62,891 nt of DNA from Bacteroidales bacterium (GCA_023664535.1 JAMPFJ010000018.1:1-62891), one strand, 5' to 3'. Positions 17,908-26,831 are shown, numbered from the stretch's first letter. Numbers and translations are program-made. The notes: a model not told the origin generated them from the letters alone.

Positions 17908-18819
17908 ATGAAAAGAAGACGATGGACGAGGCTTTCGCTCGTGCTGTTTGCCCTGCTGCTTCTGGCAGGAACCGGCATGACGGCAAAAGCGGCAGACAAG
18001 GTTACAGGGAAAGTGTATGTTGACGCTTACCAGAATGCCAAGGGAAACTGGCAGAGCACAAAGAAAAAGAGGGTAGCAGTGTACAGCTTGACCAGCTTTA
18101 AGGTGGATTATGGGTATGGCGACAGCATTTCCAAATTAAAGGCAAATAAAAAGGGTCTGGATTTACGTGTGACCCGTTCCTATGAACGACATGACGACGA
18201 AAACAGATACGGTTATTCAACGGTGACGATGATGGCACAAAAAGCGGGAACCTATAAGGTATCCTTTGATGTGGTGGACAGTCAGAAGAAGAAAAAGGGA
18301 CATTATACAATGACGGTTTTGGCGACAGCGGGAACTACAGATGCGATATCCAAGGTAACCTTTGGAAAGCAGACCGTGTTTTCGTATACCGGGGCAATAA
18401 AGAAGGGCACGTATACGACTACGGAGGTGAACGCAATGAAGGTAAGCGGAACCGCCGACCGGTTAAAGGTGACCCCCAACAGTCAGTACAAGGTTACCGG
18501 AGTTCTTGTGGTATCGGTAGGAGCAAACGGTAAATACGCTTATAAAAAGGTGAAAAACGGAGGCACGGTTACGCTTTCCAAAGACTATGAATCCGTTTCC
18601 CGTTATGCAGACGGTGATTACAGCCATTCGACGAGAAAGTACACCTATGTGTATGTATCCTATAAAGATAAATTTCTAGGCGACAGCTTAACATATTCCG
18701 TTACGAATAAGCGGGGCAGAAAAGAGATAAAAACGATAAGAAAAAATGGAAAAACCGGAGAGAAAAGTGTGAGCTACAGTAAAATTCCTACGGCTACGGT
18801 TACCCTGTGGCAGTACTAA
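17908..18819 (+). CDS. Secreted protein of unknown family (paralogue of next gene)
   Basis: A 303-residue protein with a signal peptide (RRRWTRLSLVLFALLLLAGTGMTAKA). The rest is basic, lysine- and tyrosine-rich, and probably all beta. No catalytic motif was seen. The C-terminal part (YVYVSYKDKFLGDSLTYSV...IKTIRKNG) matches the layout of the next protein (VYIGYRNKFTGEFAAYDV...IKSTWRNAG), so the two are distant paralogues. The ATG at 17908 is chosen because AAGGAGG lies eight bases upstream; the preceding in-frame TTG is too close to that site. I cannot assign a function. Confidence 0.7.
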   Translation: MKRRRWTRLSLVLFALLLLAGTGMTAKAADKVTGKVYVDAYQNAKGNWQSTKKKRVAVYSLTSFKVDYGYGDSISKLKANKKGLDLRVTRSYERHDDENRYGYSTVTMMAQKAGTYKVSFDVVDSQKKKKGHYTMTVLATAGTTDAISKVTFGKQTVFSYTGAIKKGTYTTTEVNAMKVSGTADRLKVTPNSQYKVTGVLVVSVGANGKYAYKKVKNGGTVTLSKDYESVSRYADGDYSHSTRKYTYVYVSYKDKFLGDSLTYSVTNKRGRKEIKTIRKNGKTGEKSVSYSKIPTATVTLWQY

Positions 18820-18840
18820 AGAGAGGGGAGGTAAAAATTA

Positions 18841-20079
18841 ATGGATTATTTAGCAAAGTTAAAGACAGCGGTGCTGGCGGCGGCATTTGCGCTTGTTCTG
18901 CTTCCGTCAGTGGGCGTTGAGGCAAAGATTATCAGTAAAAAGGCGGAGCCGGAAAAGAGGCTGGCAGAAGTTGGGTCGACATATACCCCGGAATATGGCA
19001 GTATGAACCTGGCAGTTAAATCGGGAAAGAAAAAGGCAACGGCAAAACAGGTCAAAAAGGCATTGACGGGGAATAGTGCAGATTATTTTTCCTGGCGGAC
19101 AAAGGCATATTTTTCCGACAGCAAGGCATATAAGACTTCTGCGGAATATACGGAAGCTAATTCCGGAGCAGTGAAATATTTGTCCAGGAGCAGCTATAAC
19201 CTCTGTTTTTTACGGTCGGGAACCTATACAGTTACCTATGACTTATATACAAAACAGGATTTGGAGATGAAGGAGGATACGCAGGCAGATACAGAGCAGT
19301 ATTATCTCTATGATAATGACGAAAGCAAAAAATATTCGGAAGAGCCCTTTGTGAAAAAAACGCTGAACGGGGTGACCTATTTTGAGGGAGTTACGAGCCA
19401 TCAGATATACAGCAAAGGCAGTGAAAACTGGAATAGTACGGATGTTGTGCCGGCGGCAATAAAGAAAGGGGCAGACGGAGAACTGCATTTATTTTATCAG
19501 CCAGTAAACGTGATTAAAACGACGCATCAGATTGTGTATAAGATAGTAAAAACGACGAGTCCTATAGCATCGGTCAAGCTGGGAAAAGCTAAGTCGACAA
19601 GGGCGGTAAAAGCAAATGGTTATAGTACCACGACTACTGTTTCCAGGAATCAGTTCCTTACCGGGAAAAAAGGCAGATTAACCGTAAAGTCGTCGGATAA
19701 GAATTTCACTGTTACCAGTATTATCGTGCGTACATATAATAAAGACGGAAAACCGGTTTATCAAAAGGTGAAAAATAAATCGATGATTACTTATGGAACG
19801 CAGAGAGAAACGTCTCAGTATGAGTATAATTCATCGATATCAGATTACGGCTATAAGGATTCCTCGGCCTCTATGTATAAGCCGACGTCCGTCTATATCG
19901 GGTACCGGAATAAATTTACCGGTGAATTTGCAGCATATGATGTGATTACGGATGCAAAAACAGGAGAACAGAAGATAAAATCTACCTGGCGGAATGCGGG
20001 AGCCACGGAAGATAGTGAATATACAGGAAGCACCTTCCGGGGTAACAGCTACAGCAGATATGATTTTTATAAGAAATAA
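18841..20079 (+). CDS. Secreted protein of unknown family (paralogue of previous gene)
   Basis: A 412-residue protein with a signal peptide (residues 8-28, ending VEAK). It starts at an ATG behind GGGGAGG, 21 bases after the previous stop, so the pair is surely an operon. The body is polar, with a central SITS-like section of serine, tyrosine and lysine residues and no known motif. Its last 150 residues align with the preceding protein. Both may be surface or wall-associated products, but this is only context. Confidence 0.7.
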   Translation: MDYLAKLKTAVLAAAFALVLLPSVGVEAKIISKKAEPEKRLAEVGSTYTPEYGSMNLAVKSGKKKATAKQVKKALTGNSADYFSWRTKAYFSDSKAYKTSAEYTEANSGAVKYLSRSSYNLCFLRSGTYTVTYDLYTKQDLEMKEDTQADTEQYYLYDNDESKKYSEEPFVKKTLNGVTYFEGVTSHQIYSKGSENWNSTDVVPAAIKKGADGELHLFYQPVNVIKTTHQIVYKIVKTTSPIASVKLGKAKSTRAVKANGYSTTTTVSRNQFLTGKKGRLTVKSSDKNFTVTSIIVRTYNKDGKPVYQKVKNKSMITYGTQRETSQYEYNSSISDYGYKDSSASMYKPTSVYIGYRNKFTGEFAAYDVITDAKTGEQKIKSTWRNAGATEDSEYTGSTFRGNSYSRYDFYKK

Positions 20080-20122
20080 CCGGAATATCCGGTTTTAGCA
20101 GGAAAAGACAAATTTTCCGAAT

Positions 20123-20176
20123 AAAAAACCTGTACAGGCATACCTGATAATTACGGTATGCTGTACAGGTTTTTTT
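20123..20176. terminator. Bidirectional terminator
   Basis: AACCTGTACAGGCATACC pairs perfectly with GGTATGCTGTACAGGTT around a 10-base loop. It has an A-run before and a T-run after, so it works for the secreted-protein operon on the left and the minus-strand gene on the right. Confidence 0.92.
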
Positions 20177-20198
20177 ATCCTTTATCGGAAGCCTTTCG

Positions 20199-21710
20199 TT
20201 AAAGAGAAGCGAATAAAGCGGCAATCTCATCAGCGGAAAGCTTTTTGTTCGGGTCGTCGGAAACCGGTGCGGCAGGCTCGGGAACCGCAGCGGGTGCAGG
20301 CTCCTCCTTTTGAGGGGCGGGCTCTGCCGAGGCAAATAAAGCGGCAATTTCGTCAGCGGAAAGCTGTTTATTGCTGTCCTCGGGTGCAGGAGCAGCCGGC
20401 TCGCTTTTCTTTTTATCGGCAGCCTTTTTTTCCGGTTTCTTTGGTGCCGGGTCTGCCGAAGCAAACAGGGCGGCAATTTCATCGGCAGAGAGGGTACTGT
20501 CCGGAGATTTATCGGATGCCGTGTTCTGGATTTCCGTAACCGGTGCCTCTGCTGCTGTCTTTTCGGAAGCATCCGGTAACTCTGCGGTCAGTGTGTCAAT
20601 ATAGGAATCATCCGATATGGGGATATCCGCATCGCCAAGGGAATCCACGGGCGTATCTGTATCAGATGGAGTAATCGAAGCTTCATCCGGCATGGAAATA
20701 TCCGCATCGGTGAGGGAATCTACAGGCGTATCCGCATCAGATGGAGTAATCGAAGCTTCATCCGGCATGAGAATATCCGCATCGGTGAGGGAATCCACAG
20801 GCATATCCGTATCGGATGGAGTAATCAAAGCTTCATCCGGCATGGGAATATCCGCATCGTCAAGGGAATCCACAGGCGTATCCGTATCAGATGGAGTAAT
20901 CGAAGCTTCATCCGGCATGAGAATATCCGCATCGGTGAGGGAATCCACAGGCATATCCGTATCAGATGGAGTAATCGGGATTTCTTCCGGCACAAAACCG
21001 GCTTCTTTTGCCGGAGGCGACTGGATAATGGCCGGCGCCGGAATCTCTATCTGCCGGATATCGTCGGAAATATCCCGAAGCTCCTGTGCGATAGTATCCA
21101 GATGCTCGCTGAGCGCTTCGTCCATTCCCTCCGGGCGGGATTTTAAATAGGTGGTGATATCTTCCAGAATAGCGATAATGTCGGAGCTGTCCGCCGGTTG
21201 AATCTGGTCAAAACCATGGTTCATGGTTTCATTTAACTGGCTGTGCATATCTTTAATGGAAGAAACCAGCTTTGTCGTATTGTTCTGGTTATATTTTATA
21301 ATCAATCCGGTTGCTTTATTTTGCAGACTGGATAAAGAGGCGAGATTCTTGTATAACGCCATCTGGCTTTCCGCATAGTTGTCCTCCAGCCGGGTGATAA
21401 CATTTGCCGTCTGTTTGGTGTAAATGTAGGTTGCCTTTCCCAGCTGAGTCTGTGCGCCGCCCAGTATCTCCAGCTGGGAGGAAATATCATCAATACCGCT
21501 TTTCACTATGGTCTGGATAGATTTATTATGCATTGCGGAAAACGCAATCAGATTTTTTGTCAGAATAAATGCAGTTAGTAAAAATAATAAGCTTATCCCT
21601 GCAACGGCATAAACCATATCGCGATACATCATCAGTGTATAAATCAGTGCAAGTGTAGTGGTAAGTGCAGCAAGCACCGACAGTGCCAGTTTCGAGTCCT
21701 GTTTTTTCAT
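20199..21710 (-). CDS. Membrane protein with 25-residue repeats and triple LSADEIAALFAS motif
   Basis: This 503-residue protein has two membrane spans (residues 8-28 and 32-50), a coiled-coil-like region (75-215), five tandem 25-residue repeats (246-370, core ITPSDTDTPVDSL.DADI.MPDEA), and then three copies of LSADEIAALFAS (407-418, 450-461 and 491-502) joined by Pro/Ala/Lys-rich linkers. The motif resembles the short N-terminal peptide of FliM/FliN (LSQDEIDALL). No catalytic domain is present. It looks like a membrane scaffold with a long disordered arm carrying repeated docking peptides, but the partner is unknown. The gene stands alone. Confidence 0.75.
   Translation of the reverse strand: MKKQDSKLALSVLAALTTTLALIYTLMMYRDMVYAVAGISLLFLLTAFILTKNLIAFSAMHNKSIQTIVKSGIDDISSQLEILGGAQTQLGKATYIYTKQTANVITRLEDNYAESQMALYKNLASLSSLQNKATGLIIKYNQNNTTKLVSSIKDMHSQLNETMNHGFDQIQPADSSDIIAILEDITTYLKSRPEGMDEALSEHLDTIAQELRDISDDIRQIEIPAPAIIQSPPAKEAGFVPEEIPITPSDTDMPVDSLTDADILMPDEASITPSDTDTPVDSLDDADIPMPDEALITPSDTDMPVDSLTDADILMPDEASITPSDADTPVDSLTDADISMPDEASITPSDTDTPVDSLGDADIPISDDSYIDTLTAELPDASEKTAAEAPVTEIQNTASDKSPDSTLSADEIAALFASADPAPKKPEKKAADKKKSEPAAPAPEDSNKQLSADEIAALFASAEPAPQKEEPAPAAVPEPAAPVSDDPNKKLSADEIAALFASL
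20601..20975 (-). repeat. Five in-frame 75-bp tandem repeats
   Basis: Five direct copies of a 75-base unit encode the ITPSD...MPDEA segment. They differ from each other at a few positions only, so recent expansion by slippage or recombination is likely, and copy number may vary between strains. Confidence 0.9.
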
Positions 21711-21857
21711 TATCCCATACCTCCGTGTTGTAGCTTCCCCTTATCTTAATGCGGATGCGATGTCGAATAGATGATAAATCAACGCATTACTTATTTATTA
21801 TACATGAAAAAACACAATTCGTAAAGAAATTACTATAACCTGCCGGGGTAAATTCCA

Positions 21858-21911
21858 TTGACAAAGGCAGGGAGGAAGCGGTATACTGAAAACAAGTTAG
21901 CAATGACTAAC
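21858..21911 (+). promoter_or_regulatory. Promoter and GTTAG-N6-CTAAC operator of the HMA-ZIP genes
   Basis: TTGACA (21858-21863) and TATACT (21882-21887) are separated by 18 bases. Eight bases after the -10 box lies the dyad GTTAGCAATGACTAAC (21896-21911), well placed for a repressor. The same arrangement with the same spacing precedes the ABC transporter genes at 23049. Confidence 0.75.
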
Positions 21912-21987
21912 AAACGAGCGCAGCTTTGATTAAAATCATCGGTTGGCTTGTGCTAATCAATAGCAAAAAAGCAACGGAGGGTGTTTT

Positions 21988-22245
21988 ATGGTTAAGATTA
22001 CATTAGGTATAGAAGGCATGGCGTGCGGCATGTGCGAGGCGCACATCAATGAGGCGGTAAGGAATACGTTTCGGGTAAAAAAGGTAACCAGCTCGCATAC
22101 GAAAAAGCAGACGGTTATTCTTGCGGAACAGGATATTCCGGAAGAGGAATTGAAAAATGCGGTGGTAAAAGCGGGATATGAGATGGTATCCGTAAACAGT
22201 GAGCCTTATGAGAAGAAAGGGCTGCTTTCCGCATTCCGGGGGTGA
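21988..22245 (+). CDS. Heavy-metal-associated (HMA) domain protein
   Basis: The 85-residue protein has one ferredoxin-like HMA domain with the metal-binding loop GMACGMCEAHIN (C13, C16). Such proteins are copper or other soft-metal chaperones, or the free-standing counterpart of a P-type ATPase domain. The ATG follows GGAGGGTG. The ZIP transporter gene starts five bases after its stop, so the two form an operon. The C terminus (KKGLLSAFRG) is a short extra tail. No P-type ATPase is near, so the partner may be the ZIP protein or a distant one. Confidence 0.88.
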   Translation: MVKITLGIEGMACGMCEAHINEAVRNTFRVKKVTSSHTKKQTVILAEQDIPEEELKNAVVKAGYEMVSVNSEPYEKKGLLSAFRG

Positions 22246-22249
22246 TATC

Positions 22250-23032
22250 ATGCAGACACAGGTATTTTGGGGCATTCTGATACCGTTTGCCGGTACGGCG
22301 CTTGGGTCTGCCTGCGTGCTGTTGATGAGGCGTGAAATGAATCCTCTTTTGCAGCGGGCATTGACCGGATTTGCAGCAGGGGTTATGGTTGCGGCTTCTG
22401 TCTGGAGCCTGCTGGTTCCCGCTATGGAGCAGTCTGCATCCATGGGGAAATGGGCGTTTGTTCCCGCAGTAGCCGGTTTCTGGATAGGCATTCTGTTTTT
22501 ACTGCTGCTGGACAAAACGGTTCCCCATCTGCATATGAACAGCAGTAAGGCGGAGGGTTTGGAAAGCGGTCTGCAAAGGACTACGATGCTGGTGCTGGCA
22601 GTGACGCTTCATAACCTGCCGGAGGGTATGGCGGTAGGCGTGGTTTATGCCGGGTGGCTCTCCGGAGACGCCGGAATTACGGCAATGGGCGCATTGGCGC
22701 TTTCTCTGGGAATAGCGATACAAAACTTTCCGGAGGGGGCGATTATTTCCATGCCCTTGCAGGCGGAGGGGGTCAGTAAGGGAAAAGCGTTTTTCTATGG
22801 TGCGCTTTCCGGAGCCGTGGAGCCGATAGGAGCCGTTCTGACCGTTTTGGCAGCAGGCTTAGTGGTACCGCTTCTGCCTTATCTTTTGAGCTTTGCGGCA
22901 GGGGCGATGATTTACGTGGTAGTGGAGGAATTGATTCCGGAAATGTCAGAGGGAAAACATTCCAATGTGGGGACGGTTTTGTTTGCGGCAGGCTTTACGG
23001 TGATGATGGCGCTGGATGTGGCGTTGGGGTAA
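22250..23032 (+). CDS. ZIP family divalent metal transporter
   Basis: A 260-residue membrane protein of the ZIP/ZupT family, which moves zinc, iron or other divalent metals into the cytoplasm. Two motifs on neighbouring helices carry the metal-site residues: HNLPEGMAVG and NFPEGAIISMPL; GAVEPIGAVL follows on the next helix and EELIPEM on a later one. About eight hydrophobic segments are visible. The ATG at 22250 is chosen over earlier in-frame starts because it gives a normal family N terminus and follows GGGGGTGAT. It is co-transcribed with the HMA gene. Confidence 0.92.
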   Translation: MQTQVFWGILIPFAGTALGSACVLLMRREMNPLLQRALTGFAAGVMVAASVWSLLVPAMEQSASMGKWAFVPAVAGFWIGILFLLLLDKTVPHLHMNSSKAEGLESGLQRTTMLVLAVTLHNLPEGMAVGVVYAGWLSGDAGITAMGALALSLGIAIQNFPEGAIISMPLQAEGVSKGKAFFYGALSGAVEPIGAVLTVLAAGLVVPLLPYLLSFAAGAMIYVVVEELIPEMSEGKHSNVGTVLFAAGFTVMMALDVALG

Positions 23033-23048
23033 GAGCATTTATCTTTTG

Positions 23049-23148
23049 TTGACAGGCGCAGGGCAAAGGTGCTATACTTGGTTTTGGTTAGTGGCGGCTA
23101 ACAAAAAGACGCCACATATATTCGCACTATGAGTTAGTTAAAACTAAC
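23049..23148 (+). promoter_or_regulatory. Promoter and two GTTAG-N6-CTAAC operators of the ABC transporter
   Basis: TTGACA (23049-23054) and TATACT (23073-23078) are 18 bases apart. A dyad GTTAGTGGCGGCTAAC (23087-23102) follows the -10 box by eight bases and a second dyad GTTAGTTAAAACTAAC lies at 23133-23148. Both have the same five-base arms and six-base spacer as the dyad at 21896, implying one regulator for both units. Confidence 0.75.
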
Positions 23149-23238
23149 ATGAGAAATAATAACGGTTGGCAGGGGTAAAGCGCACTGTTTCCAAAATACG
23201 GCTGCGCCCATGGCGGCAACAGGAAAAAGGAGGTTAAT

Positions 23239-23937
23239 ATGCTGGTTGAATTTAAAGACGTGGTAAAAACTTACGGGACGGGTGAAGGTATGCAGAGAGC
23301 GGCGGACCATATCAGCTTTTCCGTAAACGAGGGGGAATTTGCGGTTATTTTAGGACAGTCCGGGGCGGGAAAATCCACGGTGCTGAATATGCTTGGCGGT
23401 ATGGATGTTCCTACAGAGGGAAAGGTGGTTGTGGCGGAGCGTGAGGTGTCGGCGATGAACGATAAGGAGCTGGGTTGCTACCGTGCGGATGTTATTGGAT
23501 TTGTATTTCAGTTTTATAATCTTATTCCCAGCCTTACCGCATATGAGAATATTGCGCTGATTAAAAGCATTGTTAAGGATGCCAGGGATGCAGATGAACT
23601 TTTGGAGCTGGTGGGGCTTTCTCACTGTCGGGATAAATTTCCGTCGCAGATGAGCGGCGGGGAACAGCAGAGGGTGTCCATTGCCAGAGCGCTGGCAAAA
23701 AATCCCCGGATACTTCTGGGAGATGAGCCCACGGGCGCCCTGGATTCGGAAACGGGAGTGGTGGTTCTGGAGCTTTTACAAAAGCTGTGCCGAGAGGAAG
23801 GGAAAACGGTAATTCTGGTAACCCATAATTCCGATATCGCCAGATGTGCAGATAAAATCATAAGGATGAAAAACGGGAAAATCCGGGAAATCAAGATAAA
23901 TGAAAATCCGATTCCTGTCAGGGAGGTGGAGTGGTAA
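23239..23937 (+). CDS. ABC transporter ATP-binding protein (MacB/LolD type)
   Basis: This 232-residue ATPase has Walker A GQSGAGKST, a Q-loop in FVFQFYNLIP, the signature MSGGEQQR, Walker B ILLGDEPTGALD and the switch histidine in LVTHN. It belongs to the type VII (MacB/LolD-like) group that powers peptide, antibiotic or lipoprotein export or mechanotransmission together with FtsX-fold permeases. The stop overlaps the start of the permease gene by one base. The promoter has two copies of the shared dyad. Confidence 0.95.
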   Translation: MLVEFKDVVKTYGTGEGMQRAADHISFSVNEGEFAVILGQSGAGKSTVLNMLGGMDVPTEGKVVVAEREVSAMNDKELGCYRADVIGFVFQFYNLIPSLTAYENIALIKSIVKDARDADELLELVGLSHCRDKFPSQMSGGEQQRVSIARALAKNPRILLGDEPTGALDSETGVVVLELLQKLCREEGKTVILVTHNSDIARCADKIIRMKNGKIREIKINENPIPVREVEW

Positions 23938-26408
23938 TGCTGTTTAAGAAAATGCTGCGGGAAACAAAAAAGGACTGGGTGCAGGCATTCTCCGTGTTCC
24001 TGCTTTCCGCTCTTGCCGTCATGATGTTTTGTACCTTTGAGGGTCATGTATTTGCGCAGAATAAGGCGCGTACCACATTTCATGAGAAGTGCCGCCTTGC
24101 CGAGCTCTGGGTATATGGAGAGGGCTTTGATAAAGAAAATCTGGAAGCGGTGCGTAATCTGGATTTTGTAGAGGAGGCGCAGCTCCGTATGTCGGTGACC
24201 GGCTCCGCTCCGGATTGTGACGGCGCCCAGGTGGATTTGTTTTTGGAGAGGGAAAACCTTGTCAATGTGCCCTATCGTATAGACGGGGAAGACTTTAACC
24301 CGCAGGATACGGAGGGAGTCTGGCTTACCAATGCCTTTGCCAAGCTGAGAAATATTAAGGTGGGGGACGATTTTACCATTGAATATAACGGAATTACGTT
24401 TACCCGCAGAGTAAAAGGATTGATTGAAAGCGCAGAATACGAATACCGTCAGGCGGAGGGCGATGCGGACATGTATATAGAAAATATCGCCTTTGTTTAC
24501 CTGTCCTATGATGCTTTCCCTGTTCGGGAATATGTAACCCATTTGATTGAGCAGGGTAAGATTACGGCGGAGGATATTACGGAAAATACGGATGCTTTGG
24601 ACGAACAGCTCGAACTGCTGCGGCAAAACGGAATGGACGTTTCGGATATCACGAAGGAAACGCTGCTTGAATTTGCGGAAAAAATCGACGACGAACAGCT
24701 GGCAAAAATTATGCCTTATACGCAGATGATTATTAAGACCAAAGACGGTTCGGCACTTTCCAGGGAGGAGGAAATCGGGAAAGCGCTTAACCATGAATAT
24801 GCGGTAATGGTGGATAAATCCTCTATTGCCGGAATTGCAAGGCTTGACAGCGAGCTCTCCCAGCATGAATCCTTTTCCTATGTATTTGTCATTATTTTTG
24901 TGGGAATTGCCGTCCTGGTCATTTCCACCTCCGTAAGCCGTATGGTGGAGCGGCAGCGCACGCAAATCGGAACCCTTAACGCTTTGGGCATGAAAAAGGT
25001 TAAGGTGTTTTTTCACTATATCAGCAGCAGCTTTTTCTTTTCTCTTCTGGGGGTAACGGCAGGTGCGCTTGTGGGCAGCTTTTTATTAAGTCCCGTGATG
25101 GTAAATATGTTTTCACAATGGTATATTGTGCCGGGATTAGAGGCGGGATTTGATGTTCACTGCATCCTGATTGGGGGGGCGGTGGTTGTCATATGCGCGC
25201 TGTCCTCGTATTTGAGCTGCCGTAAGATACTCCGCATAAAACCGGCGGAGGCATTAAGACCTGCTCCACCAAAAAACGGGAAACATTGTATTTTTGAAAA
25301 GCTTCCTTTTTGGGGACGTCTGGGATTTATTTCACAGTATAATCTGCGGGATATTTCCAGGGCGAAGCTGCGGGCGGCAATGTGCGTATGCGGTACGGCG
25401 GTAGGGATGATGCTTATGCTCTACGGAACAGGCTGCAGCGTACTGGTTGATGATATGGTCAATATGATATTTAAGGTTCAGTCCGCCGAATGGCAGGTTA
25501 AGCTTTCTGAAGATGCAGTGGTTGAAGAGCTGGATTCCTTTGCAGATGACCTTTCTGGGGAATTGATTATGGTAAATCAGATTGAGGTGGCAAAGGCAAA
25601 AAACGCCCCGTCAGCAGACCGGGAAAAGGAAACGCTGACCGTTGTGGAGGGAAAAGGGCTTTATCATATTTTGGATGAAGATAAAAATGTCCTGTCGCTG
25701 GAATCCGGAAATATCGGCGTCAGCCGGAAGCTTGCACAGGATATGGACATTAAGGCGGGAGATGAAATTTACTGGCATCTGTATATGGAAAACGACTGGC
25801 ATAAATCAAAGGTCGGTTTGATTTATCAGAGCAACGAGACACAGGGGATTACACTTCTCCGGAAGGATTATGAAAAAACCGGCGAGAAATATATGCCGAC
25901 ATGGATGTTCAGTAATTCATATCCCGAGGGGCTTGCGGACAAAAGCTATGTGGTATCTGTAAATGGCAGACAGGAAATTGAGGACGCATACCGGAACAGC
26001 ATGGAGGTAATCAGCATACTGGTCTGGGCAATGCTGATTTTTTCGGTAATCCTCATTGTTGTAGTGCTTTACAATTCGGGGAATCTTTCCTTTAATGAAC
26101 GAATCCGGGAGTTTGCTACCCTTAAGGTTATGGGAATGCAGTCGGGAAAAATCCGGCGTATTTTGAGTGTACAGAATTTATGGCTGTCTCTGCTGGGTAT
26201 TATACTCGGTGCGCCTTTGGGGAAGCTGAGCCTGAATGCAATGATGAACAGCAATGGGGATAATTTTGACTATAATCTGACGCTTAAACTGTGGTGCTAT
26301 ATAATATCCGGGATACTGGTGCTGGCGGTTTCCGTGCTCATCAGCTTTTTCTTCTCAAAGCGAATCCGGAAAATCGACATGGTAGACGTGCTGAAAGGAG
26401 TGGAGTAA
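23937..26408 (+). CDS. ABC transporter permease, double FtsX type
   Basis: The 823-residue permease has an N-terminal span, a large extracytoplasmic domain (about residues 45-310), a first FtsX domain of three spans, a fourth span, a second extracytoplasmic domain, and a final FtsX domain of three spans. This ten-span plan is typical of the large permeases next to MacB-like ATPases in Firmicutes, often involved in antimicrobial peptide export or resistance. ATG at 23937 follows GGAGGTGG and overlaps the ATPase stop. A long open frame on the other strand within this gene is a coding shadow. Substrate unknown. Confidence 0.92.
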   Translation: MLFKKMLRETKKDWVQAFSVFLLSALAVMMFCTFEGHVFAQNKARTTFHEKCRLAELWVYGEGFDKENLEAVRNLDFVEEAQLRMSVTGSAPDCDGAQVDLFLERENLVNVPYRIDGEDFNPQDTEGVWLTNAFAKLRNIKVGDDFTIEYNGITFTRRVKGLIESAEYEYRQAEGDADMYIENIAFVYLSYDAFPVREYVTHLIEQGKITAEDITENTDALDEQLELLRQNGMDVSDITKETLLEFAEKIDDEQLAKIMPYTQMIIKTKDGSALSREEEIGKALNHEYAVMVDKSSIAGIARLDSELSQHESFSYVFVIIFVGIAVLVISTSVSRMVERQRTQIGTLNALGMKKVKVFFHYISSSFFFSLLGVTAGALVGSFLLSPVMVNMFSQWYIVPGLEAGFDVHCILIGGAVVVICALSSYLSCRKILRIKPAEALRPAPPKNGKHCIFEKLPFWGRLGFISQYNLRDISRAKLRAAMCVCGTAVGMMLMLYGTGCSVLVDDMVNMIFKVQSAEWQVKLSEDAVVEELDSFADDLSGELIMVNQIEVAKAKNAPSADREKETLTVVEGKGLYHILDEDKNVLSLESGNIGVSRKLAQDMDIKAGDEIYWHLYMENDWHKSKVGLIYQSNETQGITLLRKDYEKTGEKYMPTWMFSNSYPEGLADKSYVVSVNGRQEIEDAYRNSMEVISILVWAMLIFSVILIVVVLYNSGNLSFNERIREFATLKVMGMQSGKIRRILSVQNLWLSLLGIILGAPLGKLSLNAMMNSNGDNFDYNLTLKLWCYIISGILVLAVSVLISFFFSKRIRKIDMVDVLKGVE

Positions 26409-26491
26409 AAAGGGACGCATCCGGAATACCTGTAGATGGAAGATTTCCGGAAACCTATTATGAGAAGATTAAGCAGGATAAGCAGAAGCAT

Positions 26492-26632
26492 ATGACCTAT
26501 GAGATAATCTGGCAGATTGGCGATATGTGGGATACTGGATTTGATTATATGAAAGGGGATGCGAATCGGGCACAGGAATTGTTGGATGATTTTGCGGAGT
26601 ATTGGAGAATGGGTGCAGCAGAAGGTGGCTGA
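26492..26632 (+). pseudogene. Possible gene fragment, 46 residues
   Basis: The frame reads MTYEIIWQIGDMWDTGFDYM and ends MGAAEGG. It looks like real protein (helical, acidic, with three Trp) but has no ribosome site and no clear family. The frame is open upstream into the end of the permease gene. It may be the tail of a deleted gene. Confidence 0.3.
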
Positions 26633-26649
26633 CTTGGCAGGTAGTGATG

Positions 26650-26675
26650 AAGGAGGTGCGAGAGTGCCTCCTTTT
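26650..26675 (+). terminator. Small terminator-like hairpin
   Basis: AAGGAGG and CCTCCTT pair around a ten-base loop and are followed by TTT. It may end the ABC transporter transcript. Confidence 0.5.
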
Positions 26676-26755
26676 GTGATGAAACTAAAGTATATCGGAA
26701 ATATCGACAGGAAAAATTAAAGCCACAGGAACTCGCAAGGTTGTGCGAAAGTTTC

Positions 26756-26784
26756 TTGAAGATGAATAAGGATTGTGTTATAAT
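26756..26784 (+). promoter_or_regulatory. Promoter of the XRE and AlbA_2 genes
   Basis: TTGAAG and TATAAT are 17 bases apart, 48 bases before the XRE start codon. Confidence 0.65.
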
Positions 26785-26831
26785 ATTTTGCGGAATTTTA
26801 TAAGTTTTGGATGCATGGTGGAGGGTACATT

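Larger units (their letters stand above)
26409..26831. other. Interval with a gene fragment, a hairpin and a promoter
   Basis: This stretch after the permease holds a short open frame (26492-26632), a small hairpin at 26650-26675 and the promoter of the XRE gene. Nothing else was found. Confidence 0.6.

Noticed and set aside
20601..20975. Tandem repeats of regular length as a possible CRISPR array
   Set aside because: The units are contiguous 75-bp direct repeats in a single coding frame without spacers, and no cas genes are near.
21896..23148. The GTTAG-N6-CTAAC dyads as DtxR/IdeR boxes
   Set aside because: The DtxR-type site is a 19-bp box with TTAGG outer arms and a much shorter centre; the outer arms are absent here, so I leave the regulator open.
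23622..25016. Long open frame on the minus strand across the ABC genes
   Set aside because: It lies antisense to well-supported ATPase and permease genes, has no ribosome site and an unnatural His/Arg/Phe-rich composition; it is a coding shadow.
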